Source: Chitinophagaceae bacterium UBA3961
Lineage (GTDB): Bacteria > Bacteroidota > Bacteroidia > Chitinophagales > Chitinophagaceae
DNA length: 64,000 nucleotides
Direction of reading: 5' to 3'
Assembly: GCA_002385265.1 (NCBI GenBank)
Contig: DGDD01000300.1
Coordinates: 1 to 64,000, forward strand
The notes beneath the pieces are model-generated. The model saw only the letters and a program-made list of their open reading frames with translations, made no database searches and was not told where the DNA came from. Made by a program: the position numbers and the translations under genes. This document shows positions 46,285-55,545 of this stretch, one piece after another. Each line of letters opens with the position of its first letter. The stretch's first letter is position 1.

Positions 46285-47195
46285 GTATCTAAAGGCGCGG
46301 TAGACTTTTTGTTTACCAGTAAAACTCCCGCCACAATAAGCAGAGCAGCGATGATTTTATAGAAAGTAAAGCGCTCGCCCAGAAAGATTACCGCAATGAT
46401 GGCAGCAAAAATGGGTTGCGTATAAATATAGGTTCCGGTAATGCCGGCTCCCAAATGGTGAATGCCGTATAAGTTGAAAAGATAAGTACAAAAAGTTGCG
46501 CCAAGTACGATAAAACTTACGGCAGCAATATCGGCAACCTGAAAATCGGACCAAGGAATGGCCGCAAATTGATTCCATCCAAAAGGCAATGTGAACAATA
46601 GCCCAAAAGTAAATACCCAACGAATGACGTGAACGGGATTGTAAGCCTTCATGAGAGGCTTCACCAAAACAAAGTAGAAGGCATAGGAAATGCCGTTGAT
46701 GATCACGAAAATATCTCCCCAGAAAATATCAGAAGCATTGCCACTGTGTTCTTTTTGCAATGCCAATAATACTGCACCGCTGATGCCAATGACCAATCCG
46801 GCAACTTTGGTGAAAGTAGCGGGTTCTGTTCCCAGCCAAGCCGCAACCATGGTAATGAAGATAGGTGTAACCAATATCAGCAAAGAGGCGTGAATACTAA
46901 GGGTCATGGAAAGCCCTTTGATAAAGAGCATTTGATTTACGAAAATGCCCGTGAAAGCGCAAAGGATAAAGCGTCCGATATGTTCTTTTTTAATGCCTGC
47001 TTTGGTTGTAGAGAAGAACAACAATAGCCAAAGCAATAGACTGCTGACGCCCACTCGGATAACATTCAATCCGAATGGTCCCACCATTTTTTTGGTGATG
47101 TATTGAACAACTGAAAAATTGATTCCGAAAATTAAGTTGGCGGCCAGTACTGCAGCATGCGCCTTGCTATTCTTCAAGAGAAATTGTTTTTGCAA
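46281..47195 (-). CDS. EamA-family (DMT superfamily) transporter
   Basis: A 304-residue inner-membrane protein with about ten transmembrane helices in two homologous EamA halves (about 13-145 and 160-295). Typical text: AANLIFGINFSVVQYITKKMVGPF, SLLILVTPIFITMVAAWLG, and in the second half ITGTYIYTQPIFAAIIAVIFLGERF. Members export amino acids, nucleosides or other small metabolites; the substrate cannot be assigned. Convergent with sixA. Confidence 0.92.
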   Translation of the reverse strand: MQKQFLLKNSKAHAAVLAANLIFGINFSVVQYITKKMVGPFGLNVIRVGVSSLLLWLLLFFSTTKAGIKKEHIGRFILCAFTGIFVNQMLFIKGLSMTLSIHASLLILVTPIFITMVAAWLGTEPATFTKVAGLVIGISGAVLLALQKEHSGNASDIFWGDIFVIINGISYAFYFVLVKPLMKAYNPVHVIRWVFTFGLLFTLPFGWNQFAAIPWSDFQVADIAAVSFIVLGATFCTYLFNLYGIHHLGAGITGTYIYTQPIFAAIIAVIFLGERFTFYKIIAALLIVAGVLLVNKKSTAPLDT

Positions 47196-47229
47196 AAATA
47201 AAACAGTCGTGCCACTTCAAAGAATCTGT

Positions 47230-48369
47230 CTAAGAAGGAATCAAAAGCTTCAATGAATCCTTAATCTTCGTTTCCAAGTTGCTTTGATTGAAGTGGAGAT
47301 CGGGAGGAAAAGGCATAAACGCGGCTGATTGAACAGCCATTTCAATGGAATCGAAAGAGACGTTTTCTTGCGCCAGCATCGCTGCGTAGCCGATATCGGC
47401 AAAGCGATGTGCTAGGTATTCCTGTTCTGCTTGCCCCGGTGTAGGAATCAATATCGATTTGCTTTGCAAGTGGCTATAGTCCATTAGGGAGCTATAACCT
47501 GATCGGCTAATAATGTATTCCGATTCTTCTATTAATTGATTCAATTGCTCTTGATTAGGGAATCCAATTTTCTCAACGGAGCCAACTACAGTATTTGAAC
47601 TTTCATCTGGTTTGCCGCACAAGATGGTGAGAGCTTGCTTTCTATCGTTGAAGGAAGTAGTCAATTGTTCTTCCAAAATACTTCTTTGTGGTTCAGGTCC
47701 TGAAAGTACAGCGAGGTATTTTCTTTTTTTCTGAATGGGTGGGTTTGATTGTAATCGTGAAATAGGGCCGAGGTATTGAATGGGCGTTGGAATAGAATCG
47801 GTGGTATGTGCTAAGATGCCCGCAATTGAGTGAGTTGCATCTGCTGTATCCGGTATCCAAACTTGATTGAAACGACTGAGATGTTTTTTGTTTAAACCGA
47901 AAAGGATTCGATCCACAAGACTGCCCAATCCCGACTTTATCCTCAATTGATGCGTGATGATGACGCTTGGAACAGCGGGATGGTAAAACCCATAGCGATT
48001 ATCTGAAATAATCAATTGGGCTTTTCTCTCACGCAAAAACAAGGTAATCCACTTATTTTCTAATTTGATTTTTGTCAATATTTTTATGGATTGACCAATT
48101 ATTTTCAACAGGGTTTTTACCCGGGTTTTTCCGAAGGAAATTTGGTAACCGGGAAGGGTTTGAAATTCGGCGGTGGGGAATAGCGGAAAAAGAATTTTGT
48201 ATTGGTTTGAATCACAAGCAATTACAATGTTCCATTCGAGTTTTTGAAACAGTTTGATGATCGGAATGGTCCGTGAAACATGCCCCAGACCCCAGTCTAA
48301 CATAGCAAAAACAACGGTAGGCTTGTTAAAATCACTGTTATTTTCACATTTTTTAGCCAACCTACACAC
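47230..48369 (-). CDS. GT-B glycosyltransferase, MurG/GT28-like
   Basis: A 379-residue protein with two Rossmann-like halves. The N-terminal motif FAMLDWGLGHVSRTIPIIKLF is the glycine-rich GxGH loop seen in GT28/MurG-type enzymes. The C-terminal half has YIISRSGYSSLMDY and ILIPTPGQAEQEYLAHRF, matching the nucleotide-sugar site. The 5' end is uncertain: the frame opens with GTG at 48369 or TTG at 48360, with no early ATG. No signal peptide. Acceptor unknown. Divergent from a small lipoprotein gene. Confidence 0.85.
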   Translation of the reverse strand: MCRLAKKCENNSDFNKPTVVFAMLDWGLGHVSRTIPIIKLFQKLEWNIVIACDSNQYKILFPLFPTAEFQTLPGYQISFGKTRVKTLLKIIGQSIKILTKIKLENKWITLFLRERKAQLIISDNRYGFYHPAVPSVIITHQLRIKSGLGSLVDRILFGLNKKHLSRFNQVWIPDTADATHSIAGILAHTTDSIPTPIQYLGPISRLQSNPPIQKKRKYLAVLSGPEPQRSILEEQLTTSFNDRKQALTILCGKPDESSNTVVGSVEKIGFPNQEQLNQLIEESEYIISRSGYSSLMDYSHLQSKSILIPTPGQAEQEYLAHRFADIGYAAMLAQENVSFDSIEMAVQSAAFMPFPPDLHFNQSNLETKIKDSLKLLIPS

Positions 48370-48413
48370 GATTTTTAATGTAAAATAGTTTTAAATTAGT
48401 AAAATTCCATTCT

Positions 48414-48551
48414 ATGAAGAAAGTCAACTTATTTATTTTTGTTTTGTTTGTATCAGTAGTGGTTACTTCCTGCGCAAGCAGTAACCGAGCGATGGGTGGA
48501 TCATCGAAAAAATGCGGTTGCGGTTTGAACAGGGGATTTGTTGGATATTAA
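48414..48551 (+). CDS. 45-residue lipoprotein with a Cys-Gly-Cys tail
   Basis: The ATG at 48414 opens a 45-residue frame ending TAA at 48549-48551. Residues 1-19 are a signal peptide (KKVNLFIFVLFVSVVVTS) and Cys20 in VTSCASS is the lipidation site. The mature part is only 26 residues, basic and glycine-rich, ending KKCGCGLNRGFVGY. The complete signal, lipobox and tail make a real gene likely despite the size. The CGCG pair could bind a metal. Function unknown. Confidence 0.75.
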   Translation: MKKVNLFIFVLFVSVVVTSCASSNRAMGGSSKKCGCGLNRGFVGY

Positions 48552-48565
48552 AATCTTATGAACAA

Positions 48566-48814
48566 ATGAAGGCTCCCAACAGAGACATGCTTGTATTAGT
48601 TAAAGAACAAGGGGTTAGTTCCGAGTACATTCAAATGGAAATGGAACGCATCCATCAATTGTTGATCTCTTTTGAAACCATCGATCGTTTGGTGAATGCC
48701 CACGAAGTGATGGACCTAAACCGTTACAAAAGATTGAACAAATACAACGCCGTTGTCCGCGTAATGCAGGAGACGAATTTGAAACCATTCATTTTTATCG
48801 TCAACAAAAACTAA
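48566..48814 (+). CDS. Small hypothetical protein
   Basis: An 82-residue cytoplasmic protein from the ATG at 48566 (MKAPNRDMLVLVKEQG). An earlier in-frame start would overlap the lipoprotein gene. It is mostly helical and charged, with no transmembrane helix and no recognised family. It follows the lipoprotein by 14 bases, so the two are probably one transcript ending at the terminator near 48852. Confidence 0.7.
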   Translation: MKAPNRDMLVLVKEQGVSSEYIQMEMERIHQLLISFETIDRLVNAHEVMDLNRYKRLNKYNAVVRVMQETNLKPFIFIVNKN

Positions 48815-48851
48815 ACGCCTTGTAAAAGGTTGTTCAAGTAAAGAGATAAAG

Positions 48852-48880
48852 AAAGGGAGCCATTGGCTCCCTTTTTATTT
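48852..48880 (+). terminator. Intrinsic terminator
   Basis: The perfect stem AAAGGGAGCC/GGCTCCCTTT with an ATT loop runs into TTTTATTTTTT. It ends the lipoprotein transcript. Confidence 0.88.
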
Positions 48881-48942
48881 TTTCTGTTACGTTGATTTTT
48901 GAATCCCAGCGGTGCGTCGTTTGCGCGGCGAATGGCTAGCCA

Positions 48943-50199
48943 CTAACTCAATTTCGCCATAGCGCTCTCCAATAGGGCAATAACGTCGGCAATGGCTTCT
49001 TCTTTGCAAGTTCCTACACTGAGGCGGTACCAAGGATTGTCTTTACTGCTTCCAAATGCATAAAACGGAACAATCGCAAGTTTTGCCTCATTCAACAAGT
49101 AGGCGGTAACATCGGCTTGATTGTTCAAAAGAGTGCCATCTGCTTTTTTCTTTCCTACGGCATCAATTTTAATGGTCAAATAGATGGCTGCTTCCGGAGC
49201 AATGGCATCAACCGGGTATCCTTTTGATTTAAGTTGTTGAAAGCCCTCGTATATTTTAGTCAAGCGAACCGAAACTTTTTGCTTGAATTGTTTCAAGTAC
49301 GTTTCAATTGCGCCACGGTCTTTTAGGTAAACAGCCACCGCTTTTTGTTCAGCCATCGGTGCCCAAGCACCTACGTGTGTAAGAATGGCTTTCATTTTAT
49401 TGATGATAAAAGCGGGCCCTGTACTCCAACCTACGCGAACGCCGGTTGCTGCGAATACTTTACTGATGGCATCGATGTAGATGGTGTAGTCTTTCATTTC
49501 GGGTCGCAGACTAACGGGGTCTACGTGTTTGATACCGCCATACGTGAGGTGCCAATACATTTGATCGTACATCACATAGAGTTTTTTCTCTCCGGCGCCT
49601 CTGCGTTTGTTTTCTTCCAATACCATGTCGCAAATGGCTTCCAGTCCTTCTTTGGTGAACGTAGTACCGGTAGGGTTTTGAGGAGAACAAAGTGCTAACA
49701 AAGTAGCGGAGCTGATATGGGGTTTCAAGAGTTCAGCGGTGGGCATGAAGTTTGTTTCGGCAGTCGCTTCAATTACTACATGTTCGCCGTCTACGAAATG
49801 GGTATAGTGGTTGTTGTTCCAGGAGGGAACGGCGTATACAATTTTATCGCCTTCGTCGCAGATGGCGCGGTAAGTAGCATAAATTAGGGGGCGGCCACCG
49901 CAGGCAATGAGTATTTCGTCGGTAGTATAATCGAGTCCTTGCCAGTCTTTGATAAAACTCTTCAGGTTTTCACGCAAATCGAGGTTTCCTTCGGCGGCGG
50001 GGTAGTTGGTGAAATGTTGGCGATAGGCCGAAATGATGGCTTCTTCCAATTCTTGTGGAATAGGGAAGATAGCGGGGTCAAAATCGCCCACGGTAAAATT
50101 ATACACGGTTTCGCCTTTGCGGATTTTCTCGCGGATTTCGCCTCCCAATTTTACAATTTCGGAGCCGATCAATGTTTCAGCTAATTGACTCAATTTCAT
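48943..50199 (-). CDS. Class I/II PLP-dependent aminotransferase (aspartate aminotransferase-like)
   Basis: A 418-residue fold-type-I aminotransferase from the ATG at 50199, the expected N-terminus (KLSQLAETLIGSEIVKLGGEIR). A longer frame upstream translates the low-complexity AGGGAGAGG tract into Ser/Pro repeats and is rejected. Motifs: YNFTVGDFDPAIFP, CSPQNPTGTTF, YVMYDQMYWHLTY, the PLP Lys in YIDAISKVFAATGVRVGW and the Arg in NPWYRLSVGTC. The amino donor is not resolved. Monocistronic. Confidence 0.92.
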   Translation of the reverse strand: MKLSQLAETLIGSEIVKLGGEIREKIRKGETVYNFTVGDFDPAIFPIPQELEEAIISAYRQHFTNYPAAEGNLDLRENLKSFIKDWQGLDYTTDEILIACGGRPLIYATYRAICDEGDKIVYAVPSWNNNHYTHFVDGEHVVIEATAETNFMPTAELLKPHISSATLLALCSPQNPTGTTFTKEGLEAICDMVLEENKRRGAGEKKLYVMYDQMYWHLTYGGIKHVDPVSLRPEMKDYTIYIDAISKVFAATGVRVGWSTGPAFIINKMKAILTHVGAWAPMAEQKAVAVYLKDRGAIETYLKQFKQKVSVRLTKIYEGFQQLKSKGYPVDAIAPEAAIYLTIKIDAVGKKKADGTLLNNQADVTAYLLNEAKLAIVPFYAFGSSKDNPWYRLSVGTCKEEAIADVIALLESAMAKLS

Positions 50200-50246
50200 G
50201 GCGCAAAAATAACGGCAATTTTTAAAGCTACCAAATGTTAGGAATT

Positions 50247-50325
50247 TTGAAAAAGAATAGGGGGAAGAAGAGGGAGATGGAGAAGAATAGGGAGAGGGAG
50301 AAGAATAGGGAGAGGAAGAATTTTC
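50247..50325. repeat. Purine-rich GAAGAATAGGGAGAGG tandem repeat
   Basis: About 80 bases with repeated GAGAAGAATAGGGAGAGG units. It lies directly upstream of the aminotransferase start on the opposite strand. Confidence 0.7.
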
Positions 50326-50446
50326 AATTCCATAGGGAAGGACGGGATAAAGGGAAAACTTTGCGAATTCTTTGCGCTTTTCCAAACTTTGCGGTAAGGT
50401 AAAATAGCTGAATTTTGGAGTGGCGCCATGAATTAGCGTCGAGTAT

Positions 50447-50852
50447 ATTCAATCCCGCATGAGTAACACTTCGGTAGGTAGATCGGTAAAGCCACGAGAA
50501 GAGGCGCGTGTATCCAACCCTGTATGAGTTGCAAATCGGTGGTCATATTGGTACGTCCACAAAATGGGGTTAAGTGCATTTTACCCCGGAGGGGTTTCAT
50601 ATCGGTAGAACCAAGAAATGGGGTCAGGTGTATTCAACCCCGGAGGGGTTGCATCTCGGTAGCCATATCGGTAAACCCACGAAACGGGTTCAGGTGTATT
50701 TTACCGCGGAGGGGGTTATATATTGGTAGCCGAATCGGTAGTCCTACGAAACGGGGTCAGAAGTAATTTACCCCGGAGGGGTTACATATCGGTAGCCATA
50801 TCGGTAAACCCACCAAACGAGGTCAGGTGTATTCAACCCCAGAGGGGTTGCA
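50447..50852. repeat. 66-bp tandem repeat, about 6.3 units
   Basis: Units start at 50447, 50512, 50578, 50632, 50698, 50765 and 50831 (the last is partial), giving lengths of 65, 66, 54, 66, 67 and 66. Each carries a CCCCGGAGGGG palindrome followed by TTGCATATCGGTAG-like text and ends near GGGGTCAGGTGT. The 54-bp unit lacks 12 bases in the middle. The first two units are the most diverged. Confidence 0.9.
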
Positions 50853-50938
50853 TCTGTTGTAGTAGATGTTTTGGATTATGAATAAATGGACCGTTTTCCC
50901 GGTATTTTTATACAAATTGATCGTTTAATTATTCAATT

Positions 50939-50976
50939 TTGCCGAAAGCTGCAAGGCAGCTCTGATAGTTTGGCAA
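50939..50976. repeat. Nested stem-loop
   Basis: Outer stem TTGCCGAA/TTTGGCAA (one G-T pair) surrounds an inner perfect AGCTGC-AAG-GCAGCT hairpin. It lies 260 bases before the YD-repeat gene. Confidence 0.65.
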
Positions 50977-51236
50977 ATATATGATTTATAAGTAGATACA
51001 CTTATTTCAAAAAAATATTCAAATATGCTTGCACGTTACAACCTAATTGATGCTTATTTTTATCCTTTAAACCAATTCTAAGTGCTATGCGATCTTATTT
51101 TTCAAGGACAATTTATGTCCCATACCCACACTTTTCCCCAGTCTACACAGACATAGTCTCGAACATATTTCAATCTTCTTTTATTTTTTAGTTTTTACAA
51201 CGCGCTGTTCAAATAATTTATTTCATTCTGTTGAAT

Positions 51237-54200
51237 ATGAAGTCACTAATTAAGCTAATTATTATAACGGTAACAGTATTATTTACATTACAAATAAGAG
51301 CGCAAAATAATCCTTATAAGGAAGTAACTATTGCGTCACCAACGGCTGCTTCTTTGGGTAAATATGCTGATGTGCCAGTAAATTCTCACACTGGCTTACC
51401 TCAAGTATCAATTCCAATTTACACAGTGAGATATGGTTCAATTGGTTTGCCGATTGGTTTGAGTTACTATGCCGGAGGTTTAAAAGTTATGGAGCCTTCA
51501 AGTTGGGTAGGAGCAAATTGGTCATTAAATGCAGGAGGAGTTATTACGAGATCAGTGCAGGGCGCTCCGGATGAAAGAAATATTAGCAGTACTACTGCTC
51601 AAGACTATGGCCATTTAAGCAATAAAGGTTATAACAATTATCTGTGGGTTCCAGGTGCTCCTCCCTACAGCTATTCGCCATCTTTTTCTTTTTCTCAACG
51701 ACAGGATTACCTTGAATTCGCTACAGGACGTAAAGACGGTGAACCTGACATATTCTACTTCAATTTTGCTGGTACATCTGGTAAGTTCTATTTTCATGAC
51801 GATGGTTCGGTTATAACAGTACCTCAGCAAGATTTGGTTATTAAATATGGCTATACCCCAGGTGTCGGAAAAAGCATAGATAGTTTTGTTGTAATTGTAC
51901 CGGACGGGACCAAATATTTTTTTGGAAGAACGTCGAACACAACTGATGTAGATCCGGTTGAAAAAACATTTCCGTTCGACGGAGTAAATACCTATCAAGG
52001 GCAAGTAGTTTCTAGTTGGTATTTGAACAGAATTGAATCAGCGGATGGAGTGTTTGCGATAAATTTGACGTATGTCTCTGAGAATTATTCTTACTATACT
52101 TATTCTGCTTTTCCTGTTGATGCAAGTAGCACTGGCACCAATGAATACAAAGTTTATAAGAACATAACAAATGGCGTAAGATTGGCACAAATCAGCTGGC
52201 CTAACGGAGTGGTTAATTTTAATGCAGCTAGTACAGGAAGGTTGGATTTGAATGGAGATGCTATTTCATTTATTGACGATGCAAACACACAGGCTAAAGC
52301 CTTACAGTCTATTTCGATTTCAGACGGTGCTTCTGTTTGCAAATCATTTAATTTCACATATGGTTATTTTCAGGATAATACTACCAATGTTCCCTCGAAT
52401 TTTGTGCCAGGTAATAATTCGAATCCGATAATCACAAAGGATAGAAACCGGTTAAGGTTAGAAACGGTGCAGGAATCATCCTGTGATAACTCGGTTGTTA
52501 TTCCCGCTTACAGCTTTGAATACTTCACAGAATTTGTTCCAAGACGACTAAGTTTTGGAGTAGATCATTGGGGATTCATAAACGGGGCAAATTCAAATAC
52601 AGGATTAATCCCTACTTATACTGTTAATGACTTTACACAGGTCACTGGTGCGAATCGTGATGCTGCTTGGCCTGCAATGCGTGGTGGCGCTTTGAAGCGG
52701 ATAAACTATCCTACTGGAGGCTATACGGATTTCGAATTTGAAGCGAATACTACGTGGATTAGTTTTAATAAAAAAGAGTGGCAGTTCCGATTTACCCAAG
52801 CCGCAGGTGGAGATGCAAGCCCCAATTGGGTCATCAGTACTAGAACTTTTACAGGGAATACGTATAGGATATCATTTACCAATTCTAGTGTTGGGTCCCA
52901 AGCTTTCTTAAATGTTTATCGAGTGTCCGACAACTTTCAAGTAAATGGATGGGTGCTTGAGGCAGGGGCAACTTTTACAACAAATTTGACATATCCTGCA
53001 GGATCGTATCGCATTGAAATGAAAAAGCTTACCAACACCAGCGGTTACCCTGCCATTGCAAACTTTGATGAATGGGTTACGACACCTATTCAAAAAGACG
53101 AAACAGTAGGGGGGTTGAGAATAAAGTCAATAACCAATTATGACGGTGTTTCAACTGCCAATAATATGGTTACTAGTTATTCCTATTCTTCCAATGGCAA
53201 AAGCACGGGCATACTATACAGCAGGCCAACTTATGTTTATAAAATTAGAAATGATATTTGGCGAGACGTTGGTTTCCAAGATGGTCCGAATTGTGGCTTA
53301 TATGGCTGTGTGGATTGTAATGGCTCTGCGTTTGCTAAAAGTGGATCAACTATTCGTCCTCTATCAACAACGCAAGGTAACCATATTGGATACAATGAAG
53401 TAAAAGAAAGCAAAGTAGGTGGAGGATATACTGTTTATCGTTATTATGGCTCCAATTTATGGGATCTAAACGTTTCAGATGTTGCTGTAAGGTCGATTGT
53501 TACAAATGCGGGATGTGAGCCAACGGTTGTTAACTATCCATTTATTCCCTATCCATTTGAATACAAGCGAGGTGAATTGAAGTATGTCGGTATCTTCAAT
53601 GAGGCAGGACAAATCTTAAAGGAGACCGAGTATTACCACACCTATATAGAGGATTCTATTAAGACTCCTGCATTGATGGTGTCTGTTTCTCCCATTGGTT
53701 CTGTAGATCCAATGCTTCCATCTTACTATAATTTAGTGACTTCCAAGAAAGTGCAAATGCAAGTAGTTGAGAAGGACTATGCGCAGGGCTTTGCTGCAGG
53801 TATGATGAAGTCTTCCAATACTTATTTTGAGAGTCCCTATCATACAAGTACGACCAGAACTTCTGTAGTGTCTTCAAAAGGTGAAGTATTGGAGAATAGA
53901 ATAAAGTATAGTTTCGACTACAGGGTTGCTAGTTGTGATACCATAAAAGATGGATGGAATGCCTATGCTACCGCTGCTGCAGCTGCACTACTTCGCTACA
54001 ACCAAAGGAAAGATACTTGTTCTACACACCTTTGTCGTTGGTGGGCTTGGCAAGCTTATATTAAGGAACTGGCGGATGCGAGAATCTCGTACGTTAACAC
54101 TCGAAAAGCCAATATTTCAAATGACAATAGCCAATTCAATACCTGTATGTTGAATTGGAAGAACATAAATGCTGACGCTAACTTGAAGCCTGTACTTGAA

Positions 54201-55163
54201 CTACGTAGTAGAAATATGAATGTTCCAATAGAATCTACCTCATGGAACGGTTCAAATATTATAAGTGCCAATTTTGTTCAATATGGATATTCGCTTGCCC
54301 CTACAACTATGCCAGTGCCTGCCAAAGTTTTTTCAATCCCACTTTCCAGTCTCGCTTCAACTTTTTCTCCGTCTGTTGTGAGTTCTTCGACTATAACTAA
54401 AGATGCCAGATATGAGGAAGAGTCAAATGCAAAATTTAGTAATGGAAACTTGGTAGAAATTGTTCCAAAATCCGGGGTTATGACTTCTTATGTTTGGGGA
54501 TTAAACAATGCGGTTCCTATAGTTAAAGCGACTGGTGTTTCGTATGCTAACTTAAAATCGGCTTACGACGCAGTTAGTGGAAATTTAGCTACACTTCGAG
54601 GACATTCCTTGCTGACCAATGCATTTGTAAATACATATGAGTATAACACCATCCTAGGCCTATTGAAGGAGTCAAATCACAATTCCCGAAATCAGACGTA
54701 TGAATACGATGGGCTGTTTAGGCTCCTAAGGATGCGAGATCATAACAACAACATTATTAAACAATACGAGTATAAATTCCGCTTTGGAGTTTGCGCACCG
54801 CTATGGCAGAATGAAGGAGCCGTTTATTGCGAGTCTGTTGCAGGTTCCAATACTGGTAACCAAGTACAACTACAAAGAGATACCAACCCATGCAGTACTA
54901 CATACAATACAACAAGAACAGTCGTTGTTACCTATAATACAAATTCCTGCCCCGTTTCACTCTGTAATTCAGGGAATTGTTTAGGTCCAGATAAAAAATG
55001 TATTAATGATGTATGCACTACGGGCTGGAAAGTGTACACGGGTTCTACGTACGATTACTCGCGTGGACTGTATATCTGTACATTCCATTACGAATGGTCT
55101 GATGGTTCTTGGTCGCCAAACTACCAAGAGGAAAGTGCTTCTGATTGTAGTTTTATTATGTAA
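51237..55163 (+). CDS. Exported YD-repeat/Rhs-like protein without the Rhs core end
   Basis: A 1308-residue exported protein. The ATG at 51237 begins the signal peptide (KSLIKLIIITVTVLFTLQIRAQ). The N-terminal half has the Bacteroidota Rhs opening: VNSHTGLPQVSIPIYTVRYG, then LPIGLSYYAGGLKVMEPSSW and GANWSLNAGGVITRSVQG. A helical insert lies near 905-990 (CDTIKDGWNAY...CMLNWKNINAD). YD-type repeats come late (NQTYEYDGLFRLLRMRDHNNN). The last 125 residues hold ten cysteines and no DPxG core end, so no toxin is released here. It may form part of a shell with the downstream Rhs protein (inference). First of four genes. Confidence 0.85.
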   Translation: MKSLIKLIIITVTVLFTLQIRAQNNPYKEVTIASPTAASLGKYADVPVNSHTGLPQVSIPIYTVRYGSIGLPIGLSYYAGGLKVMEPSSWVGANWSLNAGGVITRSVQGAPDERNISSTTAQDYGHLSNKGYNNYLWVPGAPPYSYSPSFSFSQRQDYLEFATGRKDGEPDIFYFNFAGTSGKFYFHDDGSVITVPQQDLVIKYGYTPGVGKSIDSFVVIVPDGTKYFFGRTSNTTDVDPVEKTFPFDGVNTYQGQVVSSWYLNRIESADGVFAINLTYVSENYSYYTYSAFPVDASSTGTNEYKVYKNITNGVRLAQISWPNGVVNFNAASTGRLDLNGDAISFIDDANTQAKALQSISISDGASVCKSFNFTYGYFQDNTTNVPSNFVPGNNSNPIITKDRNRLRLETVQESSCDNSVVIPAYSFEYFTEFVPRRLSFGVDHWGFINGANSNTGLIPTYTVNDFTQVTGANRDAAWPAMRGGALKRINYPTGGYTDFEFEANTTWISFNKKEWQFRFTQAAGGDASPNWVISTRTFTGNTYRISFTNSSVGSQAFLNVYRVSDNFQVNGWVLEAGATFTTNLTYPAGSYRIEMKKLTNTSGYPAIANFDEWVTTPIQKDETVGGLRIKSITNYDGVSTANNMVTSYSYSSNGKSTGILYSRPTYVYKIRNDIWRDVGFQDGPNCGLYGCVDCNGSAFAKSGSTIRPLSTTQGNHIGYNEVKESKVGGGYTVYRYYGSNLWDLNVSDVAVRSIVTNAGCEPTVVNYPFIPYPFEYKRGELKYVGIFNEAGQILKETEYYHTYIEDSIKTPALMVSVSPIGSVDPMLPSYYNLVTSKKVQMQVVEKDYAQGFAAGMMKSSNTYFESPYHTSTTRTSVVSSKGEVLENRIKYSFDYRVASCDTIKDGWNAYATAAAAALLRYNQRKDTCSTHLCRWWAWQAYIKELADARISYVNTRKANISNDNSQFNTCMLNWKNINADANLKPVLELRSRNMNVPIESTSWNGSNIISANFVQYGYSLAPTTMPVPAKVFSIPLSSLASTFSPSVVSSSTITKDARYEEESNAKFSNGNLVEIVPKSGVMTSYVWGLNNAVPIVKATGVSYANLKSAYDAVSGNLATLRGHSLLTNAFVNTYEYNTILGLLKESNHNSRNQTYEYDGLFRLLRMRDHNNNIIKQYEYKFRFGVCAPLWQNEGAVYCESVAGSNTGNQVQLQRDTNPCSTTYNTTRTVVVTYNTNSCPVSLCNSGNCLGPDKKCINDVCTTGWKVYTGSTYDYSRGLYICTFHYEWSDGSWSPNYQEESASDCSFIM

Positions 55164-55170
55164 AAAATAG

Positions 55171-55512
55171 ATGAATATGAAAGCTTTACTGATCATTTTG
55201 GTCATGGTATGTTCTTATGCTGTTAAAGGGCAAGAAGCAAGTTCAGCAGATTTAATTGCTGAGAAAATTGCTAATAGGATGAGAGATTCGCTGGATTTGT
55301 CTGGAAGTATTCGCGACAGTATTGTTACCATTAACAAACAAATTAACTCTGCAAAGAAGGAAAAGATGGTAGCTGGTGGAGTTTATGATGAGATTCGAAA
55401 GCAGATTCAACAAATTGAGAACAGACGAGATTCTTTGTATCAAGCGATACTGCCTGCAGATAAATTTTTGTTGTACAAACAAAAGAAATCGATGCTGATT
55501 CGAAATGACTAA
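55171..55512 (+). CDS. Small exported coiled-coil protein
   Basis: A 113-residue exported protein (start 55171, or the second ATG at 55177). Signal peptide KALLIILVMVCSYAVKGQ. The mature part is charged and helical, with a heptad-like region at about 40-90 (DSIVTINKQINSAKKEK...IRKQIQQIENRRDSLYQ). Seven bases after the YD-repeat gene. No family recognised. Its position suggests a periplasmic helper or adaptor of the Rhs locus. Confidence 0.75.
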   Translation: MNMKALLIILVMVCSYAVKGQEASSADLIAEKIANRMRDSLDLSGSIRDSIVTINKQINSAKKEKMVAGGVYDEIRKQIQQIENRRDSLYQAILPADKFLLYKQKKSMLIRND

Positions 55513-55545
55513 AACTGTCCTATTGTAACTATTATTCAATTTCAC

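Larger units (their letters stand above)
50200..51236. other. 1-kb non-coding spacer before the Rhs locus
   Basis: Holds a purine-rich tract (50247-50325), GC-rich TTTGCG text near 50360-50400, a 66-bp tandem repeat (50447-50852), a nested hairpin (50939-50976) and about 260 bases of AT-rich sequence leading to the YD-repeat gene. A frame at 50524-50766 is only the tandem repeat in translation. Confidence 0.75.

Noticed and set aside
50200-50385. N-terminal extension of the aminotransferase with Ser/Pro repeats
   Set aside because: The extension is the purine-rich tandem repeat read in reverse; the ATG at 50199 gives the normal family N-terminus.
50524-50766. 80-residue open frame
   Set aside because: It is the translation of the 66-bp tandem repeat, whose length near a multiple of three keeps the frame open by chance.
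50447-50852. CRISPR array
   Set aside because: The period is even, but there is no constant repeat alternating with unrelated spacers; whole units are similar throughout, and no cas genes are nearby.
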